A DNA stretch of 64,000 nucleotides, taken from positions 56,665-120,664 of the forward strand of contig NZ_QOHO01000029.1 of NCBI RefSeq assembly GCF_003432035.1, given 5' to 3'. The position numbers were made by a program, and so were the translations under genes. The notes beneath the pieces are model-generated. The model had not been told where the DNA came from. It ran no database searches and worked only from the letters and a program-made list of their open reading frames with translations. The stretch comes from Lacrimispora amygdalina. Its GTDB lineage: Bacteria; Bacillota; Clostridia; Lachnospirales; Lachnospiraceae. Shown in pieces: positions 52,931-61,761 of the stretch (its first letter is position 1; every line of letters starts with the position of its first letter).

Positions 52931-53076
52931 CTGCTTCTCCGAACCTCTATTTTTTCAATTCCCATAAATTTTTCATCATCAAATGTAAACTTTACAATCC
53001 ATGGCATTAATAACGGTACATCAGAATGATTTGAATAATCTGGTTCAGCGTGCCGAATAAAATATATTGTTGTCAT
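52927..53076 (-). pseudogene. Histidine phosphatase family remnant with internal deletion
   Basis: A 49-codon reading frame with an intact ribosome site (AGGAG 8 nt before ATG 53076). Residues 1-19 are the phosphoglycerate-mutase-like N-terminus, MTTIYFIRHAEPDYSNHSD, with the catalytic RHAE. Residues 20-49 (WIVKFTFDDEKFMGIEKIEV) match the very end of the same family. The roughly 130 residues between, with the second His, are missing in frame. Functional phosphatase activity is very unlikely. Confidence 0.72.
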
Positions 53077-53095
53077 ACAACTGTCTCCTGATTTC

Positions 53096-53863
53096 CTACC
53101 TATTCATTTCATCAATAAAACTATTCTCTCTTGCCGTAACCTGCACCCAGGCAGGTCGAAACCCACTTTTTATGGCATTCCGTGCAGACTTCACATTTGA
53201 CCATGCACAGCAATAAAATGGAACAATCCCTCTATCCAATATTTCTATCGCAAGCCTGCTTGTAAGACTGGAAGCAATTCCCAGCCTTCTATATTCCGGC
53301 AGTACATCAATACCGATCTGCCACATGGTATCACAATCAGCAGACCCTCCTGCAAGTCCAATCAGTTTTCCAGCATCAAATGCACCTACTGCAAGGCAGT
53401 CTAACTCTTTTCGTTTTTCACATAGTGCATTGCTCCATTCCGGCAGATAATATTCTGAAAAATGCTCCGGCTCCAGAACTCTTATTTCAAACTGGCAGGA
53501 AAGCGGCTTTAACGCTTCCAAATCCGGCAAAAAATACTCACCCATAAAACAGACATTCAGATTAAACGGCTTTAGTCTTTCTATCAATATATGTAGATTT
53601 GGTGTCTCAAAACAATGAGCAACCGGATACTTTTCTATATATTCCTCTACTATATCTTTTAATTCTCCCGAAACAGATGCAACAATGTTGTTGCCATAGG
53701 ATGTTAAATCGCAGAAAAAGGGGAGTTCTAAATATTTTCTGGCTTTGGGATTTTTTACAGATAGTACGACCTTATTCTCATTGCTTCTAAAATTCTCCAT
53801 ACAGCAATTACTGTCTATTGCTGATTGCTGCATCGCTCTCTCAATGATTTCTTTATTATTCAT
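53096..53863 (-). CDS. GNAT-family N-acetyltransferase, two-domain
   Basis: 255 residues. The N-terminal half (1-120) is an unassigned domain beginning MNNKEIIERAMQQSAIDSNC; the C-terminal half holds motif A QIGIDVLPEYRRLGIASSLT (acetyl-CoA loop) and motif B YCCAWSNVKSARNAIKSGF. Related proteins occur as predicted acetyltransferases of this length (GNAT_acetyltr_2-like). Ribosome sites AAGGAG and GGGGG lie 13 and 4 nt before ATG 53863. The 98-bp space upstream is open in one frame. Confidence 0.83.
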   Translation of the reverse strand: MNNKEIIERAMQQSAIDSNCCMENFRSNENKVVLSVKNPKARKYLELPFFCDLTSYGNNIVASVSGELKDIVEEYIEKYPVAHCFETPNLHILIERLKPFNLNVCFMGEYFLPDLEALKPLSCQFEIRVLEPEHFSEYYLPEWSNALCEKRKELDCLAVGAFDAGKLIGLAGGSADCDTMWQIGIDVLPEYRRLGIASSLTSRLAIEILDRGIVPFYCCAWSNVKSARNAIKSGFRPAWVQVTARENSFIDEMNR

Positions 53864-53961
53864 AATACCCCCTACACTCCTTTCTTACAAGCCATTCTTT
53901 GGCCTTCTCCAAATCATCCATGCATATCATTAAAAAGCTGGTATCTGCTTTTCTGCCCCCA
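53864..53961 (-). other. 98-bp gap with an open frame ending in ATGA
   Basis: Minus strand: one frame is open from inside the fusion gene through this gap and ends with TGA (53856-53858) just past the GNAT ATG, coding SFLMICMDDLEKAKEWLVRK. There is no start with a ribosome site. It may be the end of a deleted gene. The family was not recognised. Confidence 0.35.
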
Positions 53962-54801
53962 TCATATTTTACGTTCCATACAAATGGAATCCTCCATCCC
54001 AGCATACTGGCCGTAATTAGGAATAATCTGATAACCCGCCTTTTTATACATTGTATGAGCTGCATCTAACTGCCTCCCGGTTTCCAGAATACACCAGATA
54101 TAACCTTTCATCTTTGCCTTTGCTTCTAATCTCCGGATTAATTCCCCGCCTAACCCCATATGACGATGTGCCGGATCCACATAGACCCGTTTCAGCTCCG
54201 CATGAGTTTCATCAAACATTTTGAATGCTCCGCACGCTACCGCTTTTCCATTATGATATGCAACAATCACATCATGAATGCTGTCTCTCTGATTATACTG
54301 ATCATACCTGCTTCTTTGATATTGACTTCCCACAATCTCAACCAGTGTGCGGTCCAGCCTTCCGCAAAGCATAGCAAAATCCGGATCATCTCCATCCGTG
54401 TCCCGAAACTCCAGCACAGACAGATTGCGCAGCTTCTCTTTCGCTTTTTTACTGAATTTATTTATCACGCATTCATAAGCCTCATCAATCATCTGAAAAA
54501 GCAGCTCCTGATCTGAAAACGCATCTAAATCAACCGTATTCCAATGCGGCTGCTGAACGGGAGGACAATGGTAACCCCTTACTATTATTCCCGGATAAAG
54601 CTGACGATAAAGATATGATTTTTCCGGATCGCATTTTAAGGTTATTTTATAGAAATTCTCCTGTGGATTGAGCTGCACAAATAATTTCCCCATTACCTTA
54701 TAACAGATTGGGTACTCTCCAAATGGTCTTGCTTCATAGGAACCAGAATGCCCGAGGCAGTATTCTTTTATGGTGTCAATTATTTTTATATGATTTTCCA
54801 T
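53962..54801 (-). CDS. YjbR/MmcQ-GNAT fusion protein
   Basis: 279 residues from ATG 54801 (GGGAGG 4 nt upstream; a TTG at 54819 is in frame). Residues 1-110 form a MmcQ/YjbR domain (TIKEYCLGHSGSYEARPFGE, KLFVQLNPQENFYKITLKCD, YHCPPVQQPHWNTV), a small CyaY-like fold. Residues 125-279 form a GNAT acetyltransferase with motif A KRVYVDPAHRHMGLGGELIR and motif B LETGRQLDAAHTMYKKAGY. Two domains usually on separate genes are joined here. It is the first gene of the array reading down to 44348. Confidence 0.82.
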   Translation of the reverse strand: MENHIKIIDTIKEYCLGHSGSYEARPFGEYPICYKVMGKLFVQLNPQENFYKITLKCDPEKSYLYRQLYPGIIVRGYHCPPVQQPHWNTVDLDAFSDQELLFQMIDEAYECVINKFSKKAKEKLRNLSVLEFRDTDGDDPDFAMLCGRLDRTLVEIVGSQYQRSRYDQYNQRDSIHDVIVAYHNGKAVACGAFKMFDETHAELKRVYVDPAHRHMGLGGELIRRLEAKAKMKGYIWCILETGRQLDAAHTMYKKAGYQIIPNYGQYAGMEDSICMERKI

Positions 54802-54900
54802 AGTACCTCCCGTTTTCAATCTTTTACACTATAATAACATATCTTTCAAAAAAATATAGTTTATTTGTTTAGTAGTTTTTTAATTTAACTCTATATAAAG

Positions 54901-54940
54901 GAAAAGGCCTTGTTCATATTATTGTGAACAAAGCCTTCTT
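54901..54940 (-). terminator. Terminator of the RND operon
   Basis: AAGGCCTTGTTCA and TGAACAA-GCCTT give a 13-bp stem with a bulge and A/T loop; on the minus strand it is followed by TTTTCCTTT, 20 bp after the efflux gene stop. This also isolates the array that starts at 54801. Confidence 0.75.
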
Positions 54941-54959
54941 AAACCTTTTTGAAATAAAT

Positions 54960-57900
54960 TTAATTTCCTTTTTGTTTTTCACGCACAGACGCAATCATTG
55001 CATAGGCACAGGGAATGACAATCATAGTTAAAACTGTGGACAGGATCATTCCGAATATTACTGCTGTAGCCATAGGTGCCCACAGCGGTCCTCCTGAAGT
55101 CATAAGCGGAAGAAGAGAGAAAACGGTTGTTACCATTCCAATCATGATTGGGCGCATTCGCGTTTCACATGCCTTAACAATGGCTTCCTTAACGCTATCC
55201 GACTGGGGAATCAGCACCTTTATGTAATCCAGAAGTACAATACCGTTATTAACAACAACTCCCATGAGGCTGATTGCACCTAACAGCGCCATGAATCCAA
55301 TGGGATACCCCATCCACTTTAAGCCCCAGATGATGCCGATAAAGGACAGCGGAATCGTACCCATTATAATCAGCGGCTCTACAAGATCTCCAAACTGGAA
55401 TACCAGTATGATATAAATCAGGATAACTGCGATGATCGTGGGCAATGTCATGGAAGAAAATGCATCCGTGCTGTTTTCACTTTCGCCGCCGTATTCCAAA
55501 GTATAACCGTCCGGAAGCCTTAGATCTTTCATACTTTTTTCCACATTTTCCATTACTGCTGCCGTATTGTATCCATCTTCCACATAACTGCCAATGGTAA
55601 TCGTCCGCTGGCTGTTCCGGCGGATAATCTGGTTTAACGACGACTGGGTCTGTATTGCGGCAATCTGCGTCAGCGGAACATTCTTTCCTGTCACCTGAGA
55701 AGTCAGGAATATGGTATTGAGTATTTCCCTGCTGGTTTTATCTTTATCGGATATTTTTGCAATAACCGGCAGGGAATCTTTCTCCAGATCCTTCTGCTTC
55801 ATTTTTAATATTTCTAATCCGTTTACTGCCATTCGCACTGTACTGGCAACATCGTAGTTGGTGATTCCTACAAGGTTCGCCTTTTCCTCATTTACATTTA
55901 CGTTTAAGCGGTAGCTGTTATCTCCATAGTTGTCCTCCACATTTCGGGTACCCGGTACAGTACGGCAGCGTTCCTCTATCTCAGCGGCTGCGCTCCGAAG
56001 TTTTTCAATATCATCACCAGATACTCGTACCTGAATGGGGTATGTCAAAGGCAAACTGATTTCCAGATATTTAAGGGTAGTACTGATCCCTGGAACTGCT
56101 TCAAGAATTCTCTTTTCTACAGCAGCTGCTTCTGAACGGGTTCCGTTAATCAGAAACTGTGCTTTGTTCGTAGCCTGCTGTTCCGGTTCAAAGGTAACAT
56201 AGTATTTCATAAAACCATCACCAGCAGTGCTTGCAAAGGAGTGTACGGATTTTTCATTCTCCAGCACAGCGGCTACCTTCTGGCTTTGAGCCAGAGTTTT
56301 TTCTAAAGTACTTCCGTCCTGGGTTGTTACGTTGAGTACATACTGATCACGCTCTACAGGAGGAAACAGCTGCACGGCGAGAGTCGGTACAATAAGAGAA
56401 GAAGCTGCAAACAACCCGGCAAAAAATAACAGAACCGTGCGTGGTTTCTTTAATGAAAAACTTAATAAGCGTCCATATAATTCATTCCCTTTTTCCAGAA
56501 GCTGTTTTAAATGCAGTTTTTCTGCTATTTTTTGTATCCATACTGTAAATCTGGATGGCTCGGCTTTAACAGGCTTATCTTTGGCCGGCTGACGGTTAAG
56601 CAGATGAGCCAGAGCTGGAACAATTGTCAGAGAAGTCAGATAAGAACCTGCCAGCGCCACACTTACCAGAATCGGCAGCGTTTTTACAAATTTTCCCGCA
56701 TCTCCGTTCATCATTGCCAAAGGAAGAAAGGAGGCAACCGTAGTCAGTGATGAAGTCAGAATAGGAATTCCAACCTCCTTTACACCATTGATACAGGCAT
56801 TCGTGAGCGTTTCACCCCTGGCCAGATAAACTTGAATGTTATCATTTGCAACAATTCCATTTGCTACCATTAAGCTTAACGATATCATCAGTGATGCAAC
56901 TGCTACCTGGTGAAGAGGAATTCTTGTCAGATACATGTAACCAAATACAAGAATACAGATAACAGGAATGGGGATAGATACAACAGCAGCTGACCGCAGT
57001 CCCATGGATATAAGAACAACGATAAAAACCAGCAGAATCCCTTCAATCAGGTTATCTGCAAACATATCAATGGAATCCTTTACAAAACTGGCCTGATTAT
57101 TTAATTCTGTCAGTTTCATTCCCGCATACAGCTTTGATTTTTCAAACCCGTGAATTTTGTCCTGAAGGCGTTTTTCCACATTTAATATATTGATACCATC
57201 CGCATATTTGACACCGATCAGCACCCCCTGGCTTCCATTGACAAATACCTGCTTTTCCGGCTTTACCGGCGTCTGAAGAACTTCGGCCACATTTTTCAAA
57301 TAAACAGGAGTACCGGAATCAGTGGAAACAGAAACAATTGTATTCTTTATTTCCTCCATAGACTGATATTCCCCGGAAACCTGCACCGGTATCTTAGTGC
57401 CAGTAAGTTCCAGGTTACCGCCGGGAATGTTAATGTTACGGGCTCCCAGCTGAGTGGCGACTGTGGCAGGCGATATACCATACTGCTGAAGCTTTGACAT
57501 GTTTAAGTCAATTTCCACCTGCTGCTTTTCATCACCCATAATATCCACAGCTTTCACATCTGTATCTTTGGAAAGCATGTTTTTTATCTGCCTGGCAACA
57601 TCTGCCATCTCCTGATTGGTGTTGTCTTCCCCTGAAAGGCCTAAAATAAGTCCGTAGGAACTTGAAAAGTCTGTTTTTATTACAGGCGCCTGTGCATCAG
57701 CGGGAAGCTCGGGCTTTATATCATCAATCTTTTCCCGCAGCTTGTCCCACTTTTTATTAATTTCATTATCACTCATATCTTTCAGTGTAATCTGAATTAC
57801 TCCGGCTGAATCCACGGAGTAGCTTTCCAGCTTTTTGATTCCTGAAATGGTATCAATTTTATCTTCAATTGGCTTGACGATCAGCTTTTCTATATCCTCC

Positions 57901-58061
57901 GGGCTCGCACCTGGATAAATACAGGTAACGGAAGCAACCGGGCTGGTGACTTCAGGATTTTCCTGTCTCTCCATTACGACATAAGCATAAATACCAAGCA
58001 TCATAAATAGTCCGGTCAGCAGAGCAAGAATACTTTTATGCTTAACGCTCCATGCAATCAT
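54960..58061 (-). CDS. RND-family efflux transporter (AcrB/MMPL-like)
   Basis: 1033 residues, full length for the HAE-RND family, with two halves of six membrane helices each and two large extracellular loops. Visible: ARNINIPGGNLELTGTKIPV in the first porter loop, membrane stretch GMTLTELNNQ..., and the helix-4 segment LMISLSLMVANGIVANDN, in which the position of the proton-relay Asp is followed by VANDN. Second half: YILVFQFGDLVEPLIIMG and LMGVVVNNGIVLLDYIKVLI. In a Gram-positive cell it likely exports amphiphiles or lipids directly from the membrane. It overlaps the adaptor gene by 4 bp (ATGA). Confidence 0.93.
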   Translation of the reverse strand: MIAWSVKHKSILALLTGLFMMLGIYAYVVMERQENPEVTSPVASVTCIYPGASPEDIEKLIVKPIEDKIDTISGIKKLESYSVDSAGVIQITLKDMSDNEINKKWDKLREKIDDIKPELPADAQAPVIKTDFSSSYGLILGLSGEDNTNQEMADVARQIKNMLSKDTDVKAVDIMGDEKQQVEIDLNMSKLQQYGISPATVATQLGARNINIPGGNLELTGTKIPVQVSGEYQSMEEIKNTIVSVSTDSGTPVYLKNVAEVLQTPVKPEKQVFVNGSQGVLIGVKYADGINILNVEKRLQDKIHGFEKSKLYAGMKLTELNNQASFVKDSIDMFADNLIEGILLVFIVVLISMGLRSAAVVSIPIPVICILVFGYMYLTRIPLHQVAVASLMISLSLMVANGIVANDNIQVYLARGETLTNACINGVKEVGIPILTSSLTTVASFLPLAMMNGDAGKFVKTLPILVSVALAGSYLTSLTIVPALAHLLNRQPAKDKPVKAEPSRFTVWIQKIAEKLHLKQLLEKGNELYGRLLSFSLKKPRTVLLFFAGLFAASSLIVPTLAVQLFPPVERDQYVLNVTTQDGSTLEKTLAQSQKVAAVLENEKSVHSFASTAGDGFMKYYVTFEPEQQATNKAQFLINGTRSEAAAVEKRILEAVPGISTTLKYLEISLPLTYPIQVRVSGDDIEKLRSAAAEIEERCRTVPGTRNVEDNYGDNSYRLNVNVNEEKANLVGITNYDVASTVRMAVNGLEILKMKQKDLEKDSLPVIAKISDKDKTSREILNTIFLTSQVTGKNVPLTQIAAIQTQSSLNQIIRRNSQRTITIGSYVEDGYNTAAVMENVEKSMKDLRLPDGYTLEYGGESENSTDAFSSMTLPTIIAVILIYIILVFQFGDLVEPLIIMGTIPLSFIGIIWGLKWMGYPIGFMALLGAISLMGVVVNNGIVLLDYIKVLIPQSDSVKEAIVKACETRMRPIMIGMVTTVFSLLPLMTSGGPLWAPMATAVIFGMILSTVLTMIVIPCAYAMIASVREKQKGN

Positions 58062-59278
58062 GGCTCAACCTCCTCTGCAAGCTGAACAGCATCGCCGTCA
58101 TATAATAAAAACTGACCTTCTGTCACTATTTGTTCTCCAAACTCCAGTCCGGAAAGAATTTCAATGGAATTACCCCTGATCTCTCCGGTTGTCACTACTT
58201 TTCTGGTCACGGTACCGCTGGCAGCATCATACACAAATACGACTGATCCATTCGCCCGCTGCAGTACGCTGTCCAGCGGAATTAAAACAGATTTTTGTGA
58301 ACCGGTATGGAGGATGACGTTGGCAATCATTCCAGGTTTTAACACGCCGGCAGGATTTTTTACACGGATTTTTACAGTAAAGGTCCGGGTATTGCTGTCC
58401 GCTAACGCACCAATTCCTGAAACACTTCCCTCAAACCCAGTTTCTATCCCATATACGGAAACTTCTGCTTTCTGCCCCAGCTTAATCTCGTTGATTTGTT
58501 CATCGGGAATACCAACTTCTATGGTAACCTCATCAGTTCGTCCGATAACTACAACCGGATATCCGGCTGCTGCCGTTTCACCTCCATTCATAAGCTTTTT
58601 TAATATCACTCCCTTCATTGGGCTGTTCAGCGCAGTATCCGCCAGATCCCTGACTGCTTTATCCGCAGCTGCCGCAGCCTGGTCTTTCTGAGCCCCTGCT
58701 GCCTCAAGCTGCGCGACAGCCATATTTTTCCCTTCCAGTGCCTGGTGATATGTCTCAGAGTCCGCCGCCAGCTTTGCTGAAATCTCATCGAGGTCACTCT
58801 GGGATACTGCCTGAGCCTCATAAAGGGCTTTTACTCTGTTATAAGTTTTCTGAGTCAGCACCAGCTGGGCCTTTGCCTGTGCGATTTTGGAGGGAGCATC
58901 AGTATCCGCCTGCATCTTTGCAGTCGCATACTGAGCTTCGGCAGCCCGAAACTGCGCCTGAGCAGCCCGGACCTGCAGGGAATAATCTTCCATGGAAAGC
59001 TCCGCCACCTTCTGACCCATTTCCACCGAATCACCTTCCCGAACATATACTTCCTTCAGCTTTCCGTCCAGCTTAAACGACAGATTCGCTGTTTCAACCG
59101 GAGTTACGTTACCACTTAAATTAAGTGTGTCCGTATAAGCCGCTTCGCTTACTGTTGCAACAGAAATACTTCTCATTTCTTTTTTTTCCTGTCCTTTATC
59201 ACCGCTGCACCCCGCCAGCAGCAATGCGCACAAAACAGGTACAGCCGCCCATTTGGGTATTCTCTTCCTCTCTATCAT
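58058..59278 (-). CDS. RND adaptor lipoprotein (membrane fusion protein)
   Basis: 406 residues from ATG 59278 (GGAG 7 nt upstream; ATG 59284 is too close to the site). N-terminal lipobox VPVLCALLLAGC, Cys24, makes it a surface lipoprotein in a Gram-positive. Then barrel-sandwich/biotinyl-lipoyl half (SGNVTPVETANLSFKLDGKL), a long coiled-coil hairpin (about 115-195), second half and beta-barrel with ETAAAGYPVVVIGRTDEVTI and the C-terminal membrane-proximal domain. Partner of the RND gene downstream; together they form a two-component pump without outer-membrane factor. Confidence 0.9.
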   Translation of the reverse strand: MIERKRIPKWAAVPVLCALLLAGCSGDKGQEKKEMRSISVATVSEAAYTDTLNLSGNVTPVETANLSFKLDGKLKEVYVREGDSVEMGQKVAELSMEDYSLQVRAAQAQFRAAEAQYATAKMQADTDAPSKIAQAKAQLVLTQKTYNRVKALYEAQAVSQSDLDEISAKLAADSETYHQALEGKNMAVAQLEAAGAQKDQAAAAADKAVRDLADTALNSPMKGVILKKLMNGGETAAAGYPVVVIGRTDEVTIEVGIPDEQINEIKLGQKAEVSVYGIETGFEGSVSGIGALADSNTRTFTVKIRVKNPAGVLKPGMIANVILHTGSQKSVLIPLDSVLQRANGSVVFVYDAASGTVTRKVVTTGEIRGNSIEILSGLEFGEQIVTEGQFLLYDGDAVQLAEEVEP

Positions 59279-59391
59279 CGCCATTCTCCTTTATCATCAC
59301 CGCTGTATCTTTTCGGTATTTTTTGTTTACACCTGTCGATTTGCATGATATTATTTTTTCAGAGAAAAAGCAAGAAACAAACTTTGTAAAG

Positions 59392-59407
59392 TGTAGCCTA
59401 AACTACA
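59392..59407. promoter_or_regulatory. Likely TetR operator in the efflux intergenic region
   Basis: TGTAG-CCTAAA-CTACA, a 5-bp inverted repeat, with a further TGTAG half at 59421-59425 in the word AAGTGTAG seen twice. It lies in the 162-bp gap between the divergent efflux operon and TetR gene. Promoters in the gap are weak: TTGATA on the minus strand near 59412-59417 with off spacing. Confidence 0.5.
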
Positions 59408-59440
59408 TTTTATCAATAAGTGTAGATTGGAGAACTATAT

Positions 59441-60004
59441 ATGGAAGATCAGACAATTGACCTGCGTATGCTGAGAACCTACCGGTTTCTTAGTGACGCC
59501 CTTTTTGAACTGGTTCTGAAACACCCCTTTGAAGAAATTACCGTGACCGATATCTGTAAAAAGGCCATGGTACACCGCACCACATTCTATAAGCATTTTG
59601 AGGATAAATACCAGCTGTTGGAGACTATGTTTTCAGATGAGCAGCGTAAATTTATAGAATTACAAATTGAAGAGGGAGAATCAGAACAGGAATATTATCG
59701 GCGTATCATACGCCAAATGTTTGAATATGCCAAAAATTATAAAGATTTTTTCGTTCAGAGTGCCTCCCATATTAAAAATGACTTTATGGCCGACCTTTTA
59801 AGAAACACTGTCAGCGCCTATCTTGACCGGTGTTTTCGTATGGATGAAACACGCTCAGGTGTTCCCAGTCCGGTTCCAATCGCCATCATGTCGGAATACT
59901 ATACCGGCGCAGCGATTTCGCTGATTATGTGGTGGCTGCAAAACGGCATGCGGGTCTCCATAGATCAAATGGTTGATTATATGAGTTCATTGATTGTATG
60001 GTAA
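59441..60004 (+). CDS. TetR/AcrR-family transcriptional regulator
   Basis: 187 residues. N-terminal TetR helix-turn-helix (12-58: FLSDALFELVLKHPFEEITV, TDICKKAMVHRTTFYKHFED), and a C-terminal ligand domain of the TetR_C_33 kind (about 75-180). Divergent from the RND efflux operon, so it most likely represses it until a drug binds. GGAG 8 nt before ATG. The 3' end is only 11 bp from the end of the serine recombinase gene on the opposite strand, so its last codons may be part of the element's attachment site. Confidence 0.9.
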   Translation: MEDQTIDLRMLRTYRFLSDALFELVLKHPFEEITVTDICKKAMVHRTTFYKHFEDKYQLLETMFSDEQRKFIELQIEEGESEQEYYRRIIRQMFEYAKNYKDFFVQSASHIKNDFMADLLRNTVSAYLDRCFRMDETRSGVPSPVPIAIMSEYYTGAAISLIMWWLQNGMRVSIDQMVDYMSSLIVW

Positions 60005-60015
60005 GTCATGTTTTG
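60005..60015. other. Presumed left attachment region of the mobile element
   Basis: Only 11 bp separate the TetR stop and the recombinase stop. Large serine recombinase genes usually lie next to one attachment site, so attL should be here or in the last bases of the TetR gene. The core dinucleotide cannot be told without an empty-site sequence. Confidence 0.4.
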
Positions 60016-61494
60016 TTATTTCTTCCATATCAAACTGATATAATCTTCGTAAACCACAACTGTTTCCAGATAAGAGAATGCTACAGCCCGTTTATCTTCT
60101 TTATTTAACTGGGAAAAAATAATTTTTTGCGGAAATTCAGATTTCCTGACCATTTTTCCTTTCTCCTCTAATAATTTTGTTTTCGTCTGCGTCAGTTCTT
60201 CCAACTCTTTATTAATATAATCGACGGTGAGTGAACTGACTGATTTTGTCTTTAGAACCTGCATTAAATTGGTAACAGCTTCATCAATACGGATCAATTC
60301 CAGCTCCAGTTCATTGGTTTCATTCACATTTTCAATGGGAGCCGGTTTGCAGCTGTCAAGAAGCTTTACCAATTCTATCTCAACAGCCCCCTCAATCTGT
60401 TCAATCCTCAACTGAGGTTTTAAATTACAGTCAAGAAAATCCTTTCCCCGGCATCTTAAAGTCCGGACTATTTCTCCATCTGATTTGCGCTTGTATTTTC
60501 GAACCATAACTGCCCTCCCACAGTCACCGCATTTTATCAGTCCCGTCAGCCAGCTGTTACGCGGACCATCGTTTGAGGCTACTTTCTCATTTGTGTCCAG
60601 TTTTTTCTGGCACCGGAGCCACAACTTAGAATCAATATATCCAGGCCAGTTACCAATGGCGAAGGTAGCCTCCTTTGTATCCAATGCTCCTTTTGTCACT
60701 GCTCCCTTTTTCCCCACCAGCATGCCGCCATGTTCCCCGTTAAAATCTTTCAGTGGATTTATAATATTTACTCCAAGTTTTTTAAAGTACGAATAGACAG
60801 CATGATCACATTTTACGCTGGCAGGATTTCTAAGCACCCGCCCAATGGAACAGGGGGACCATTTTTCACTGTTTGGTCCAGGACACTTTCTTGCCGTCAT
60901 CATTCGCCCGATATCTCCCAGACTGGTAGTTGGATAAGCATAAATCTTCATAATCTCTTCCAGATTCTTTATGTTATCTTCCAGTTTCAGCGAAGAAACT
61001 TTTTGTTCCCCATATGAGATTGCTGTATTGCTGTAACCATAGGGTGCGGGACCTCCCGGCCAGCGCCCCAGTTCAATCCTGTCATAATAATTGTCATAAA
61101 CTCTTTTCGAAATCTGTTCCCGCTCCATCTGGGCAAACACGGCCATAATAAATATCATTGCTTTCCCTATGGGTGTTGAGGTATCAAAATTTTCCGTAAC
61201 GGAAATAAACTCTACCTTGTATTTGCTCATATATTCCCAGGTGTTTGTAAAATCCAGAAGCGAGCGGGTAAAACGGTCAAGCTTGTAAACAAGGATTCTG
61301 TTAATCGACCCTTTTTTTATATCATTTAACAATTTTAAAAATTCCGGTCTGTGTACCACATCTTTTCCCGAAATACCCCTGTCTATGTATAATCTCGGCT
61401 CACCAACTGCAATACTCCTGGCGAAACTCAGCTGCGTCTCAATGGAGAGACTGTCTTTTTTATCAATTGACTGTCTTGCATAAATCGCATCCAT
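60016..61494 (-). CDS. Large serine recombinase (site-specific integrase)
   Basis: 492 residues. Resolvase catalytic domain (1-150) with nucleophile Ser9 in IYARQSIDKKDSLSIETQL, YIDRGISGKDV, and YKLDRFTRSLLDFTNTWEYM supplying active-site arginines. The recombinase domain follows (WPGGPAPYGY), then a zinc ribbon (LIKCGDCGRAVMVRK ... RTLRCRGKDFLDCNLKP; CxxC and later Cys pair) and a C-terminal coiled coil (ELIRIDEAVTNLMQVLKTKS). It integrates and, with a directionality factor, excises the element. ATG has only a weak ribosome site. It marks the element's left end. Confidence 0.94.
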   Translation of the reverse strand: MDAIYARQSIDKKDSLSIETQLSFARSIAVGEPRLYIDRGISGKDVVHRPEFLKLLNDIKKGSINRILVYKLDRFTRSLLDFTNTWEYMSKYKVEFISVTENFDTSTPIGKAMIFIMAVFAQMEREQISKRVYDNYYDRIELGRWPGGPAPYGYSNTAISYGEQKVSSLKLEDNIKNLEEIMKIYAYPTTSLGDIGRMMTARKCPGPNSEKWSPCSIGRVLRNPASVKCDHAVYSYFKKLGVNIINPLKDFNGEHGGMLVGKKGAVTKGALDTKEATFAIGNWPGYIDSKLWLRCQKKLDTNEKVASNDGPRNSWLTGLIKCGDCGRAVMVRKYKRKSDGEIVRTLRCRGKDFLDCNLKPQLRIEQIEGAVEIELVKLLDSCKPAPIENVNETNELELELIRIDEAVTNLMQVLKTKSVSSLTVDYINKELEELTQTKTKLLEEKGKMVRKSEFPQKIIFSQLNKEDKRAVAFSYLETVVVYEDYISLIWKK

Positions 61495-61503
61495 ATGGCT
61501 TAA

Positions 61504-61746
61504 TTAATTTCCCTTCTTTTCATCAACCGTCTGCTCTTTCTCTATGAGAGAACAATTCTTTTCAGATTGTGATTTATGATAAAAAATTAATTGAAGCTCT
61601 TCATATATCTTCTGCACTGATTTCTCCCTGTCACGATTGCTTTTGTAGATGGGATAAATATTTTCTACTCTCATGCAGTACGATTTCACCTCATTCATGC
61701 AATTACTTGTTTCAATATATGTCAGCCGACGATAATTAATCCACAT
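61504..61746 (-). CDS. Unknown small protein of the mobile element
   Basis: 80 residues, charged, no membrane segment: begins MWINYRRLTYIETSNCMNEV and ends with EKEQTVDEKKGN. No family recognised. The stop is 9 bp from the recombinase start, so they may share an mRNA. Ribosome site is poor (AAGAAGCC). Possibly a directionality factor because of size and position, but nothing in its sequence proves this. Confidence 0.5.
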   Translation of the reverse strand: MWINYRRLTYIETSNCMNEVKSYCMRVENIYPIYKSNRDREKSVQKIYEELQLIFYHKSQSEKNCSLIEKEQTVDEKKGN

Positions 61747-61761
61747 AGACAGGCTTCTTTT

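Noticed and set aside
44348..54801. Integron cassette array
   Set aside because: The small same-strand genes recall cassettes, but no integron integrase and no recurring attC-like hairpins were seen at the junctions, and several genes overlap.
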